Source of the DNA: Paroedura picta | Taxonomy: Eukaryota; Chordata; Lepidosauria; Squamata; Gekkonidae | Reading direction: 5' to 3' | NCBI RefSeq assembly: GCF_049243985.1 | Contig: NC_135376.1 | Coordinates: 42,265,001-42,329,000, forward strand | Length of the DNA stretch: 64,000 nucleotides | Shown: one piece after another, positions 1 to 12,200 of the stretch | Numbering within the stretch: position 1 is the first letter of the stretch | Layout of the letters: each line of letters opens with the position of its first letter | Notes under the pieces: generated by a model | Databases searched by the model: none | What the model was told of the DNA's origin: nothing | The model's input: the letters and a program-made list of their open reading frames with translations, nothing else | Position numbers and translations under genes: made by a program

Positions 1-1049
1 AATGCATAAACCAGCAGAAATCCCTCAAGTGAATTCCTCTCCATGACTACATTTCTGCTCCTCACACAGCTGATACAGACCCATCAGAGATCTTGAATTA
101 CATTCCACCGTCATTTTGGAATCCATTTACCTTAGATCAAGGGTAGCTCTCCAGACGTCCATGGACTACAATTACAGCGAACCCCTGCCAGCTTGCTAAC
201 TTAAAAATGCATTATTTTATGAGCCTTCTCTCCCCCCAAAGTTCTTGAAAGGGGATTCATTCACTTCACACTACCCCTTTTCCTGAGGTTAAGCAATTGC
301 TTGGCATTTCTCATCAGCATCTTAGCAAAATATGGGTCTCCCTATCTCTCTTAACTAGTTTAATGTAACCAGTGATTGGTCTCCGCATTTTTCTTGACTT
401 CATCCTGCACAGCCTGTACTTCACACTGGGATCAAAGGAATTTCTGATTCCCCAAAAACGTGGTTTACGGACAGGGAGGGGCTACCGAAGGCTTAACTCT
501 CCATTAACCTCTTCTCCTCCGCAATTGCGAAGGGAAATGAAAACTGCGAATGGGAAGGCAGGGATTCGAAGTCCCTGCTACAGTGTGGGGATGCCATCAT
601 CCGGGTAAGACCAGGCGATCCACTGGAATCGACGCTCATCTCCCGACTACGGAGACCCGTTCCCCTGGATAAGATGGATCTTTGGGAGGGTGGACTCTGT
701 AGCATTGCATCCCCAGGCTCCATTCCCAGATCTCGAGGAGTTTCCCAGCCTGGATCCGGCAGTTCTTACCCCCATCCCCCGCTGGTGGCCGGAAGAGACC
801 TGGCAACCGTAGCCCTGGGGATTACGGCACACGACGGCCTGATCTCTCTGGATTTGACCCTCGAGCCAAGCTGCAAGCAGCGGGCAGTTGCCTTCCCCCC
901 TTCAGCCAGGCTCTCCCGCCTCGATAGGCTGTAAGCCTTCGGCTTGCAACTGACCTGGAAACTAGAGGCGACTCTAACTCGGACAGCCACCCACCTTCCC
1001 GCCAGCCACTTTCCGCACAAAGGAAAATGCGGAGGAAGAAACTCCCTAC
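1..1049. other. Region below the promoter-like segment, no coding exon recognised
   Basis: Positions 1-480 are AT-rich. Positions 500-1049 are richer in G+C with scattered CpG. A degenerate single arm of the foldback hAT MITE sits near 139-200, recognisable by its CCATGGACTACAATT-like core. Open frames across 500-1280 on both strands have no recognisable domain and are probably chance frames in GC-rich DNA. If a minus-strand gene starts near 1250, this stretch would be its first intron. The 500-950 part could also be an old repeat; I do not recognise its family. Confidence 0.4.
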
Positions 1050-1260
1050 CTGCGCCTACCTGTTGCACTGCGCAGAACCCGCCCCGAAGCCAGCAGACCT
1101 TTCTCTTGCCTTTCGCCTCGTTAGTTGCGAGAGGACAAAAATCATACAATCCACTCTCCCAGGTCTCCGACGTCACCTCTGTCCTATGATCACTTGCGTC
1201 AGTCAGTGCAACTGCGCATGCTCGCGAGGCTTGATGGGAAATGTAGTTTTTTGAAAGCAG
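1050..1260 (-). promoter_or_regulatory. Probable CpG promoter and non-coding first exon of a minus-strand gene (candidate PLEKHB2)
   Basis: Several promoter motifs cluster here: a CRE-like GACGTCAC at 1169-1176, an NRF1-like TGCGCATGC at 1213-1221, and at 1235-1247 TGGGAAATGTAGT, whose complement ACTACATTTCCCA fits the ZNF143/THAP11 consensus ACTAYRNNNCCCR. Read on the minus strand, two CAG/GTAGG splice-donor candidates follow, with exon ends at 1060 or 1050. No ATG-initiated conserved protein is seen, as expected for a 5' UTR exon. In other amniotes PLEKHB2 lies head to head with FAM168B, so this is the best candidate, but the coding exons would lie outside the window. The motifs are seen; the gene identity is inferred from synteny. 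Confidence 0.45.
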
Positions 1261-2220
1261 AAGTTTGCACGGATAAGAATTCAAATATATCTTTGGTGAT
1301 AGGGCTACCAGCTTCCAAATGGGGCCTGAAGATCTCCCGGAATTTCAGCTGAAGGAAGTGACTACTATAGATTCCAGCCTCTCCACTTCAGCTTGCTCCT
1401 CAGGCAGACAGCTCCAGCAATCAAAGAGAGTTAAATCAATGGGCACTCATTTGAAATTGTATTTCAGTGTATTAGAGATTGTTCCCGGGACCCATCTGGG
1501 AAGCTGAATCCCTTATCCTAGCACAGGACGCTAACTGGAAGAATTTCTCTACCTCAGTGACATAAGTAATGGCCTGTGATGCAGTCCCCAATGGATCCCC
1601 CTATAGGCTATTCAAGCCTCACTGTACACTGAGGCTGCTCTGACCTATGCCAAGAGGAACTGAAGGCTCACATGTATTAAGGATGTTCAGTTATATGTTC
1701 TCTGGTTCCTGCCCTAGTGAATTCACCCCACTTGCTTGACTCTCCTAAACTCTTCCTAGCCAAATTTTTGTGTGGTACTACTAGGGCTGTCTTTGCCAAG
1801 TGAGCTATGGAGGCAGGTAGATGTTTTGGTCAAAATGGCCCTGTTTATTCACCTGTAGAAAGGGATACTGAACTCATTACTGCAAACCTTCCAAGAGTGT
1901 TCAGGCCAGGATTCCTACCGATCTTGCCAGTCCTCTGTACAGTGAAGTCTACTTTGGTAACCTTTGTTCCTTCAGGTGTTGTGTTTGGCATGTGGGTAGG
2001 GGCAGATTGACATGAGGGAGCCATGGTAACACTGCTGTACATTGGTTGGCTGTATCCATGGATTAGAAAAAGTTGTACAACCATATTGATTCAAGAACAA
2101 GATCTATGTAATACCCTATGTTCAGACTAATCAAGTAGACACAAAACATTGTACAAGCTTTTGAGCTCATCATAACCCTTCATCATGTTAAATGTTACAA
2201 CATTTTTCATTGTGTTAAGG

Positions 2221-2478
2221 CAGGCTTTCTCAACCAGGGTAGGAGTTAATTTTAAAAATATTCTTTTAATTGTTTAACATTTATTGGGTGATATGGTCAT
2301 ATTAATCTGCCCCCTTCCAAATGATGGGCCTGGAGGGGTTGGGAAGGGGAGACACTGGGTAGGTATGTACACAGCTATGCTTCCCATCCATATTCTGTAT
2401 GATTGTGCCACTTTCGGGGTTTCTTGAAGGCTGAAGAATGTTTTAGGGGTTTCTCAAGAAGAAATCGAGAAAGGCTAT
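2221..2478 (+). mobile_element. hAT-type MITE with 8-bp target site duplication
   Basis: The element begins CAGGCTTTCTCAACC and ends in the near-complement GAGAAAGGCTA. It is flanked by a perfect 8-bp duplication, TGTTAAGG, at 2213-2220 and 2479-2486. The interior matches, in opposite orientation, the element at 63658-63983: shared stretches include a GGTGATATG segment, a CTGGAGGGG-GGGAAGGGGAG segment and a GCTATGCTTCC segment. This copy has lost about 70 bp of internal sequence compared with the other. It has no transposase and is non-autonomous. Confidence 0.8.
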
Positions 2479-3549
2479 GTTAAGGTCTGATCTTGCATGT
2501 ATCCTCTGAGGAATGTAAGCAGATAATTGGCTTAAATTTACTGCTGAAACAGTGTCACCTTCCAGCACATTCTCAGGGAAACTGGCTTTAGGCATTTCGT
2601 CTAATCTTTGTTCTATCATAAAATTAAAGAAAGCAACTCAAATCCATCTAAAATGTCAAGCAAGAAACTCAGTTCCCTTAATGGCTGAAAGCAATAGGAG
2701 AGCAACCCCTAGAGAGCTCATGTAAGAGAGACTGGTCTCTTCTGATGCAACTGAGAAACAGAGAGAAGGAGTCTTTTAAAAGGCAAAAGGAATCTGGGGG
2801 CAGAATCTCAGGCTGGACAAAATCCCTGGGAATCAATCTGCTGCTGCTGGGTACCCAGAGAGAAGTGGGGACAGGAAGAAGAGCAGCACTGTTGGGGTCT
2901 AGTGGCAGAGTCCCAGGCTGAGTAACAAGGGAGTCAACAGGATGCCACTCTGTGATTGGTGAGCTGTGATAGTATCTTTTTGTCTCTGGTGCAATTTCAG
3001 TACCTTCCTTGCAGCATGATTTTCTTGGAACTATTTGCCCACACATAGGATACCAGTTAGAAGTGTCTGAGGCTTAGGTTCTGGAATTTGCCTCTTATGC
3101 CATTCTTTCATGGCTCCATAATGACTCAGCCAATAGAAAAAAATAGCAGGGTGAATCTGTGGCCGGAGCTGATACAACAGTTCAGAAAGGGGGGGGGGGG
3201 GCTCTTCCTTTGTCATGGTACTTTTGAAGCAATATATCACTATTACAAAAATCTCCAACCACTAGGTCACTGTACTGTTTATTTGTTCCATGTCTAAAGA
3301 AAAACACCTCCATCTCGCACAAAAATGCACACATCTCGAGTCTTATAACTTCTTTAATGCATCTTACCATATCACAAGGTACTGTTAAAACATCCAGCTC
3401 CTAGTTCCATATTCAAGTCCATTCACACAACCAATGTACTCATGAAAGACATTCTTGTCTACTTTGCATCTTACAAGGTATAGTTGAAAGAACCAGGGAA
3501 AAGATTTGATCACAATTATACATGACCCAGTTACAATCATTCTAGATTA

Positions 3550-3822
3550 GAAGAAGAAGAGTTGGTTCTTCTATGCTGCTTTCCTCTAGCAGGAGTTTCA
3601 AAGCGGCAGACAATCACCTTCCCTTTCCTCTCCCCACAACAGACACCCTGTGAGGTAGGTGAGGCTGAGAGAGCCATAATATTACTGCTAAGGTCAGAAC
3701 AGCTTTATCAGTGCTGGGGCGAGCCCAAGGGCACCCAGCTGACTGAATGTGGGGAAGCGGGGAATCAAACCCAGCTCACCAGATTAGAAGTCGGCACTCC
3801 TAACCACTACACCAAGCTGCTT
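3550..3822 (-). mobile_element. tRNA-derived SINE with TTC-rich tail, minus orientation
   Basis: In minus orientation it shows a tRNA-like head with a B-box-like GGTTTGATTCC, a body with the family's CCTCACCTACCTCACAGGG-like segment, and a 3' tail seen on the + strand as AAGAAGAAGAG near 3550. The same family occurs at 3983-4254, 16296-16553, 29259-29523 and 58991-59440. This is a Pol III-derived retroposon; no protein is encoded. Confidence 0.8.
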
Positions 3823-3982
3823 CTGTAAGATAAACTTTGTGGAGCTATTATTGAAAATGTTCAAATACTTCAGCAAGTTTGTGATGATCAGGGTATAGTT
3901 TTGGTTTTTTACTAGAATGTGTCACAGAAATCATATTCAGTTCTTAAAAATCTTCCCTGGCTGCAAGTCCATATCAAGGAGT

Positions 3983-4254
3983 GCCAGTTTGGTGTAGCGG
4001 TTAGGAGTGCGGATTTTTAATCTGGCGAGCTGGGTTCGATTCTGCACTTCCCCACATGCAGCCAGCTGAGTGACCTTGGGCCCGCCATGGCACTGATAAA
4101 ACTGTTTTGACCGAGCAGTGATATCAGGGCTCACCCACCTCACAGGGTGTCTGTTGTGCGGAGAGGAAAGGGAAGGGGACTGTAAGCCACTTTGAGCCTC
4201 CTTCGAGTAGAGAAAAACAACATATAAGAACCAACTCTTTTTCTTCTTCTTCTA
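3983..4254 (+). mobile_element. tRNA-derived SINE with TTC-rich tail, plus orientation
   Basis: It starts with a tRNA-like head (A-box-like TAGCGGTTAGGAGTGC and B-box-like GGTTCGATTC), continues with the family body that contains the CACAGGGTGTCTGTTGTG segment, and ends in ACATATAAGAACCAACTC followed by a TTC-rich tail at about 4238-4253. It is a few hundred bases from an inverted copy at 3550-3822. A TTAA-flanked MITE starts directly after the tail. Confidence 0.85.
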
Positions 4255-4260
4255 GGTTAA

Positions 4261-4396
4261 GGTGACCAGATTTTAACATTGGTAAAGCAGGACACCATTG
4301 ACCGGGGGGTGGGGGTTCTTGATTTAAAATTTGGTCTATATGGAGCAACAAAAAGTTTCATAGAACGTATAGAAGAGTATTGTAATATAGTATTGT

Positions 4397-4457
<61 letters not shown>

Positions 4458-4524
4458 TTCAACATAAGTACAATTTGCCAGGTACCCCCAAAAGTCCCTC
4501 CAAAAGTGGGACAATCTGGTCACC
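4261..4524. mobile_element. TTAA-flanked MITE carrying a long TA microsatellite
   Basis: The ends are inverted: GGTGACCAGATT on the left and AATCTGGTCACC on the right, flanked on both sides by TTAA (4257-4260 and 4525-4528). A TTAA duplication is typical of piggyBac-like and Kolobok elements, but the termini do not start with the usual piggyBac CCC, so the superfamily is left open. The centre is an uninterrupted TA tract of about 55 bp. No coding capacity. Confidence 0.65.
4400..4454. repeat. (TA)n microsatellite
   Basis: Uninterrupted TA dinucleotide run of about 27 units inside the TTAA-flanked MITE. Long TA tracts are prone to cruciform formation and length polymorphism. Confidence 0.97.
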
Positions 4525-4846
4525 TTAATTGTTCAATGCAAAAGTGATCTCTCAAGACCCAAACATTCTGAAATCTTGATATTTAAAGGATTCCTCTGCT
4601 CTACAACCAATATGCCAGAATGAAGAATCTCTTCCCCATCTACCCTCACCTTTAGGAATGTGTGGCTACTGGAAAGACTTTTCAGTAGTGGCACCAGCAG
4701 CTTAGGAATTCTCTCTGTAGGCAAGGCTTTATTATTCCTAAGGGAAATTTGCCTAATGCCATTACAGTTCTAAACACCAGGATAAATCCATTGTATTCAG
4801 TTGGGCATGTCATAATAATTACCATGCAAAAACACACTTTTAGGGA

Positions 4847-4926
4847 GCAATCCTAAACCAATCAATTCATAAATGTCTTGTTTTATTCTGTGGGCCTTAC
4901 TCAAAAGCAAGTGTTATTAGGATTGC
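4847..4926. mobile_element. Short GCAATCC-type MITE
   Basis: It has perfect 10-bp inverted ends, GCAATCCTAA (4847-4856) and TTAGGATTGC (4917-4926), around a central segment resembling GGGCCTTACTC. Related degraded copies with the same GCAATCCT motif occur near 6939, 23136, 25051, 47064 and 58940. Family not named. Confidence 0.55.
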
Positions 4927-5219
4927 AGGCTTATTTTTCTTGTTAATTTACTTCTGATAGGCTCTTAACTATTTTCGTGTTGCTTTAGTGCTTGCTTTTT
5001 AAACGACTCTTTTAAATACATGTTGTATAACACTTTGAAGGCATTTTTATTTATGGAGTAGAAAGGCAGAAGACAGGCTATACATTCCTTTTTTTCCAAA
5101 TAAAGGAACATGAACAGCTGCGTTGGTTCAGGGGGGTTCGCTCACTCGAGTCTGGAGGACTCAACTAGCTTTCCTTCTCCCGCTTTTAAAAGCTGTCAGC
5201 CTGAACAACCCACTCCGGC

Positions 5220-6050
5220 TTTCTCCCAAGCAAGAACAGGGGGGGAAGATTGACAGGTCGCGCGACACCCTGGCGCCACGTGACGGGGACTGACCCTTCG
5301 CGTTGCCGCCCCCTGCACGTGATGGTGGCTTCCCCTGGCCTTTGGGGGCTTCAGGCTCGCACGGCCGCCGTCCATCCTCTGCACCCAGCCGACTGGCGGA
5401 TGTGACGTCCTGGGCCGCTAGGTTGCTGCGCAGTTCTCCGGAGAGCAGGGACCGAGAGGCGGACTGGACGGAGCAGCCGGCAGGGACCTGTAGTCAGCGC
5501 GCAGCAGCGGCAGCCGCTCCAGGCTCGGCCCCCTCCCGCCTCAGCCACCGAGAGCGAGAGAGCCACAGCCGGGCCGGGGCCGCCGCTGCGACAAACCGCC
5601 GCAGCCTCGTAAGTGAAGGAGCGCAGCGCCGCCGCCTCAGCCCCTCCCTCCGCCGCTGCGCCCTCAAGGGGGGGGGGGCTGGCAGGCGCGGGGCCACCGA
5701 GGGGAGGGCGCCCCCCGCGGGGTTGGCCGCTCTGCATTCGCCCTTGTTTCCGCCCTAGCTGCGGTTCCCCGGGCAAGGCCGCGGCGGGGGATGGACGGCC
5801 AGTGCAAGGCCCATGCAGAGCCGCTCACGCCGCCCTCAGGCCAGCCGCCGCGCTCCGCTTCTTGGCCTCGCTCTCGCTAGTCGGCGGCGAGGCTGGGCGG
5901 GCGCGTTCTGGGCCCTGGGCTGAGGTCAGGGCGCCTCGCCCAGTGGGTGTTGCGGACGCGGGGGGAATGGGATGGGGTGCCCGCTTTGCCAGGGGCGGAA
6001 AGGGGTGAGGCTGTGGGCCCTGCTCGCTCTCGGCTGCGGTGACAAAGAGC
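5220..6050. promoter_or_regulatory. FAM168B: CpG island promoter of FAM168B
   Basis: About 800 bp of strongly GC- and CpG-rich sequence surrounds the first exon, in contrast to AT-rich flanks. No TATA box is evident. Candidate sites are two CACGTG E-boxes (5277-5282 and 5316-5321) and a CRE-like TGACGTCC (5403-5410). Long open frames on both strands here (for example 5303-5758 +, 5351-5776 -) are low-complexity Ala/Arg/Pro/Gly chance frames of a CpG island and are not called as genes. The motifs are seen; the binding factors are inferred. Confidence 0.8.
5411..5608 (+). other. FAM168B: FAM168B 5' UTR exon 1 (start approximate)
   Basis: A consensus splice donor GTAAGT lies at 5609-5614 within the CpG island, giving a non-coding first exon ending at 5608. 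The transcription start is not defined by sequence; 5411 is placed just after the CRE-like site. The translation start is in exon 2, so intron 1 would be about 3.6 kb. Confidence 0.55.
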
Positions 6051-9000
6051 AAAACGCGCAAGCAGCCTTAAAATTAGACTGCTGCGCAGAGAGAGAAATT
6101 GCACCCGTGGTGGTCTTCCTGAATGAGGCGTCTCGTCATTCACAATACGAGAGGCTGTTCTTTAAGGCTAGTTTCCGGGGAACGAGTTCAGTTGAAATAA
6201 GTCGTGCATATTTCCAAGAATACATGTGTTGTTGGCTTGCGTCCCTGCAAACCTGTGCACACGCGTTTTGAATGAAAATTAGTGAGGTCCTTGGCCCTCT
6301 CAGTCAACTAAAAATGGTTCAGACCTAGTGGGGCATCATGCAGGCATTTGCATGCTGTACAGTGCTGTACAAAGCTTACTGCTTGCTAACCGTATTTATC
6401 CTCAGCATGATTTGTATGAATGCCCCAAGCCCAAAGTATTGATTATAGAAAAATTCATACATCTCCAGTTCCACAGTCAGCATTCACTGACAGTTCAAAT
6501 TATGAACTAAGTTTTTGGTAGTTAAAACTAATTGTTAAGCCAAATATAATGTGTACCTTTGTTGTATTTAAATTACTTTTCTTTTTTAAGCCATCTTTAC
6601 AGAATCCTGAGATTTTATGAGCCATTAAACTGGTTTGCAAGTTATTGGTAGCAGAGTTCCAGATCAGTGTGACAAGAGGCTTTTTAGTGAAGATTAATAG
6701 CCAAGAATCAGCTTGTATTGTCCTAATTATTGTATGTGTAGTAAAATAGAACCTGAAATAGTACTGAAAACATACTGTGATGGAACAAGCTTTCTTGCTT
6801 TAGGAATACCATGACTCTTGCCTTTCTTTGAAAGGGAGTAGGGTGAAAAAGCATAGTCTGCGGCATGCAAGAATATGCTTGGACAATCACAAAATTCCTT
6901 CAGTTTGCAGGAATCTTTTGAGAAGAGTTGCAGTGCAATCCTGTATTCATAGGAAAACCCACGGTTTTTAAATGGGGCTTATTTCCAAGAAAGTGTGGAT
7001 AGACTATATATATTTTTAATTTTATGCTATTTATATACCAACAAATATTTGAAGTGCTCTTCAGTTTTGTTTGACTCTGGCACTATGACTGCTGAGGAAG
7101 AGTGAGGATTGCTTCCTTGCTGTTCTGTTTCCAGCTGCTCTGCTATGTGCTTCCTTGTTGGTAATTATCTCAACACCTACATTCCATTTCAGATAGTAGA
7201 ATGTCATATTGCCTGATTCTGCAACTAACAAAATAATCATTCTGATTTTCCAGATGGGTCTACATTACCTACCCCTTGTAATTTTTCTTCTTTCATAGAA
7301 ACTTACTGATACAGCATTTTTAGTGTATAGGAAAAGCAGAAAGCCCTAACTACTTATATTCACAAAGATATTAGAAGGAATTTTAATATGATACAGTGTA
7401 AGATGTAGGTAACAGTACACTTAAATTTTAGTATGCTTGTTGTCTATTCAAATATAATCTTCTAGAGAGACTGTAATTATATAAGTGTAATAAAATGCCC
7501 AGGTTCTCAAGCAGTTTGCTGCATTTCAGCCTGGGGTGAAATGACTTTGGTTTTCTGTATAGCCCAGGTATATCCATCAGACATCTGTATCTCAGTTGTA
7601 AAACTATGCAGTTAAAACTGGTCTAACTTTTTAAATGTGTTAGTAGAGGATTCTTCTTGTGAAATGCTGTAACATGCAGAGTTTGCATTGTGTGTTGGTA
7701 GTTTGTTTCCTAATTTTGAGTTAAAGGTGTCAGACTTGGTTTGATTATCCTAGGGCCGGAAACCTCACACACACTTTATATTGTCTTCAAAAATATATAG
7801 ATAAATTGCTTGTGAATTCTTCTGTGTCACAAGGCTAAACTGAATGCTTCATCTTCTTTATTCATATTTTTGATTGATTGATTGATTGATTCAATTTTGT
7901 ATCTATGGTGTTGACCTTACATGTATTATTAGGAGTTTTCCAGATTCTCCTGAAGTATAGTGTTCTGTGATCATGGATAGTAGGAACTGAAAATGCTGCA
8001 TATCCATGTAAACTTGAAGTAAGAGAGAGTCTAACATTTGCCCATGGCTATAAAAAAAAAAACTAGATGCAGACCCTGAAAAACACTTAGTGTTACAGAG
8101 CAAGATTTTCTTCAGGGCTTGTTTTTTGGGATTAAAACATCATCCTGTTGTATATATTGTTCATGTAATACTTACATTTGTAGTTTGTGTATTTTACTAT
8201 GAAGCTTTTGGCTGAAATCAAAGGAACTAAATGGATAGTATGTGGGGAAATGATTTGGAATGTGGAGAGATTTAGTATAGTTAGGGGGCAACTAGAACTG
8301 ACAAGTAGAAAGTTTAATTACAAAAGTTACAATTGTAAATGATAAAGTAATCCCAAAAGGCTAATGTTTGATACATTTAATGTTTTTTTAAAGAGAATGC
8401 AGATAACCCATAGTATTCTGTGTCTTTTAGCAAACAATTTATTGAAATGAAGTTTTAGTATAGGGTATTGCATTGGTCCTGTATAACTAAACCTCTAACT
8501 TCAGAACTGGTTTCTGAGCTGTAAAAAAGCTAAAAACTCCTGTTACAAGCTTTAATATATGTAGAAACATGCTGTGTCAAATATAAGAACTGTTTAGATA
8601 ATATTCCTTTAGATACTATCAGCACATCACTAACCCTTAAAACAATCAGATAAGCTGGTCCACAGGTTTATTTTGAGTTAGTTTCCCCAGCCATACACCT
8701 CAATCTGTTGGGGCAATTTTGTATCTGTGTGAAAAATTATAAGCGTATCTTTTCCAGGGACCTTTTCCCCCCCATAAGGAAATTTTTGTTCTCTGAAGTA
8801 CAAGAAAAAACTTCCAGAATGTATAGTCAAAACAAGATGGTAACTAGCCTTCATTTGGGTCTGTGTGCATTTATATGCAATGGTAGAGGCATAAGGCTAC
8901 ACTGTAAAGATGTGGGGTGTATCCAGCAAGATTTTAGAGTGGCATTTGAGGCTGCTATGGGGGATGCCAGAAGTCACACTCAGTGGACAGAAGTTCCTTG

Positions 9001-9206
9001 CACTAGGAGGAAAATTCACCCTACATATGAGTGCTATTTCATGTGATAATCAGCAGATGTAATTAACAATGTTAAAGTGGAGAATAGCATTTGTTGCATG
9101 TGTAAGGAAGTGAGAAACTGAGATGAAATTAGGTTAATTGTTTAATATTCACTTGAACAATAGTAGTTAGGAACTAAACATTATTTTCATAACGTATTTC
9201 TTACAG
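5609..9206 (+). other. FAM168B: FAM168B intron 1
   Basis: It starts with the GTAAGT donor and ends with the acceptor TTTCTTACAG at 9197-9206. The first 450 bp continue the CpG island. The rest is AT-rich with a short TGAT tetranucleotide run near 7870-7890 and a degraded GCAATCC-type MITE near 6935-6998. No other gene or structured element was recognised. Confidence 0.7.
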
Positions 9207-9217
9207 TTACTGAAATC

Positions 9218-9287
9218 ATGAATCCTGTCTATAGTCCTGGATCTTCTGGGGTTCCCTATGCAAATGCCAAAGGAATTGGTTATCCAG
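9218..9287 (+). CDS. FAM168B: FAM168B coding exon 1 (exon 2 of gene)
   Basis: The exon begins at 9207 after CTTACAG, with 11 nt of 5' UTR and then ATG. It encodes residues 1-23 plus the first base of a Gly/Ala codon (MNPVYSPG to IGYP). Donor GTATGT at 9288. Ends in phase 1. Confidence 0.95.
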
Positions 9288-12200
9288 GTATGTAAAACTC
9301 GAAACATACTACTTCAGGTGTAGTAAAAATTTTAAAACCTTGGATATTGAGTTAATTTTAATTTCAACTTTCAGTATGGATCGATTAGCCAGTTAACAAC
9401 TAGAGGGTATCTGAATAACAAACTGGTCGAGCCATAAAGATAGGCAAATACAGCTGTTGGCTCTACATTTAGCTCACTGGCCTTGAGTGATGTAACATCA
9501 GGTTGCATTTTCAACCCTCAATTTCTTTGGGCATAAAGAATATCAGAGACACAGGAGATTCCAGGAAACTGGTTGTGCCATTTTTCCAAAATGGCAAATA
9601 GGTAACATGTCATGGGAAGATGGGTGGAGCAACCCTGAGGCAGTAGATCCTGTGGTGAGCTACTGTGGTACTTGGCTGTGATCCCAGAAGGCACAGTGCC
9701 TTAGAGCTAATGCTGGCACCTTATTCTTTTCTGGGTCCAGGAGGCATGGAAAGAGCCACACAAACTACAGTGCTACAGTGCCCTTTGGAAAAGTTGTATG
9801 ACAGTGATTGAAATTCATATAATAATAATATATTTTATTTTTGTTTCCCACCCATCCTAGATAGCTCAGGGCAGGTAGCAATACGGTTTAAAACAAAACC
9901 TCATACTAAAAAACATTAAAACTAGTCTAACTTCCAGTTGCCTAATTTGAGCTGGGAGAGGGTTTGAGATCCTTGGACAGCAGATCTTTCCTATGTTTCA
10001 GCAGTGAGGCCAGCACTTCTTGATGGTCTGTTTGGGCCTCAGTCACAGGCCTGGGGGAACATTGCTGAAGTGATTATTTAAACTAATCTTCCCTATATAG
10101 AATCATAGAAGAAACATTGATGTACTCCACCCTGAGACGGCTGGGCCGAGAGGGGCGGTCTTATAAATCAAAGTATAAATAAATAAGTCTATTTTGTGCA
10201 GTTACAATTGGATTTTTGTATTCTTGCATTATGGGTATAGGACTGTAGTCTTGGTGTTCAAAATAATCTTTCATATGTCAACATAACCACTGTTTGGTTT
10301 CAAGTAACGCAGATCTGAGGATGACTTGATATCATGGCTTAACATTTTGTTTGGGGCTATAAAATGCTTCACTTGACAGCTTAATATTCAGTATCTGATC
10401 TTGCTTATATCCTGAAATGAACTAATGCTAATAGAAAATATATTATCACATGCGTAATGCAAGATAAGGTACCATAATTTTTCTTCTGATGCATGACTAA
10501 AGGGTGCTGCTCTCCTTTTGTTTCTTCATGAAGAAATGATGAATTTGCAGGAATACTCTGCTATTCTTGCCTCACTAGGAGCATTACTATTTCTTGCAAA
10601 TACTTAGCATCTACACAATGTTGATGACTTTTTGTTAAAATAGCTTCTGTAAACTGCTATTAGGATCAAAATGAATCAAAAATGAATCTGTACTGACTTT
10701 CTGAATTTCATTTGCATTTTTTTTCTAGAGATACTTTGAAAACAACTTACTAGAGGTCCCTGGTATAGTAGGAAGCCATTAGCACTACCGCATAATATTT
10801 TTAAAACACATATGCCAATTGATGTTCTCCAAGGGCAGATAAATGCTCAGCCTTATAGCTGTTAAAATCTTCTTACGGTATTTGAAATGCATTTATTTCA
10901 GCCTTGCAACAGGATATTTGAGCATGCTCACTTTTCAAGTGTATCTAGTGCTGTGGTTAGAACTGTGACTGTCAGTAGTTCAGATATCACCTTGACAATA
11001 TATTGACTGGCTGATCTTAGGCAGACCATTATACCTCAGCTCTGTCCTACCATAAGGAACTGAATAAATAAGTCTACAAAAGTAACCAACAGTTTAGGAG
11101 ACTTCCAGTGTACAAAATTAATGTTAGGTATGTTGCTTAAAAGAAATAGTGCAGGTTTTTCAATAAAGCTTCCGTACTTATTGTCATGGAATAATTTCTT
11201 GCTTACTTCTTTGGAGACCAAGAAGTATGAGGAAAGGTTGGGGGAGCTTGGTCTGTTTAGCCTGAAGATGAGATGAATGAAAGGGGATCTGATAACCATC
11301 TTCAAGTATTTACAAGGCTGCCATGTAGAGGATGGAGCAGAGTTGTTCTCTCTTGCCCCGAAGGGACAGAACAGAACAAATGGGATGAAATTAATTCAAA
11401 AGAAATTCCATCTAAACATCCGGAAGAAGTTCCTGAGAGCGGTTTCTCAGTGGAACAAGCTTCCTTGGGAGGTGGTGGGTTCTCCATCTTTGGAGATTTT
11501 ATACAGAGGCTGGATAGCCATCTGATGGAGAGGCTGATTCTGTGAAGATTCAAAGGGGTGGCAGGTTACAGTGGGTGAGTGATAGAGTTGTGAATGTCCT
11601 GACAGTGCAGGGGGTTGGACTACATGACCCATGAGGTCCCTTCCAACTCTGTGATTCTATGATTCCTGTGACCAAATAAGTACCATTTAATACATGTATA
11701 TTAATAGTATCTTGCTTTTCATTCTGTTGGGGAAATTAACAGTTTGTGTGGAGGGCTCGAAAGTTGAAGGAAAACATTATAAACATGTTTATTGATAGTT
11801 CAGTTTGTAGTATATGTGTACTTGGTACATATTGTGGAGATATAGTCCTTTATACTTGCACATTTCAGATGTGTAAAATGAAGTTCTGTGTGGAATTAGC
11901 AGTATGTGTAAGCCAGCACACATTTATGCAATTAACAGCTATTAAGAGCCTGCTGCTTATCAAGATTTCCCCCTGAAGAGTCTTGGGTGGCTTTTTGTGT
12001 TTGCCAGCTGAGAACAGAAGCACGGGTCAGTTTACCGGGCAGCCACAACTACCCACAGATTCTGGACCTATCCACTTCAAATGTATCTGTGTGCAAGTGG
12101 CCTAATCTTGATATTCTTCAAATTGTAACATGGTTGCCCAGTAATACCAGGTTTATTTCTGAATATTTTTGGCTGAATCAGTTTGACTATGCAGTACCCG

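Larger units (their letters stand above)
1290..5199. other. Intergenic region between the two promoter-like segments
   Basis: No conserved coding exon is recognisable. It holds a hAT MITE (2221-2478), a poly-G run near 3189-3200, two tRNA-derived SINEs of opposite orientation, a TTAA-flanked MITE with a TA tract, and a short GCAATCC-type MITE. The rest shows no structure I can name. Confidence 0.6.

Noticed and set aside
766-1284. 172-codon minus-strand frame
   Set aside because: No recognisable motif, lies across the promoter-like segment; better explained as chance in GC-rich DNA.
3983-4030. tRNA gene
   Set aside because: A- and B-box-like sequences are part of a repeated SINE head; there is no complete cloverleaf, and the same sequence recurs through the window.
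5303-5776. Open frames of 141-151 codons on both strands
   Set aside because: They cover the FAM168B CpG island and first exon; low-complexity Ala/Arg/Pro composition with no homology.
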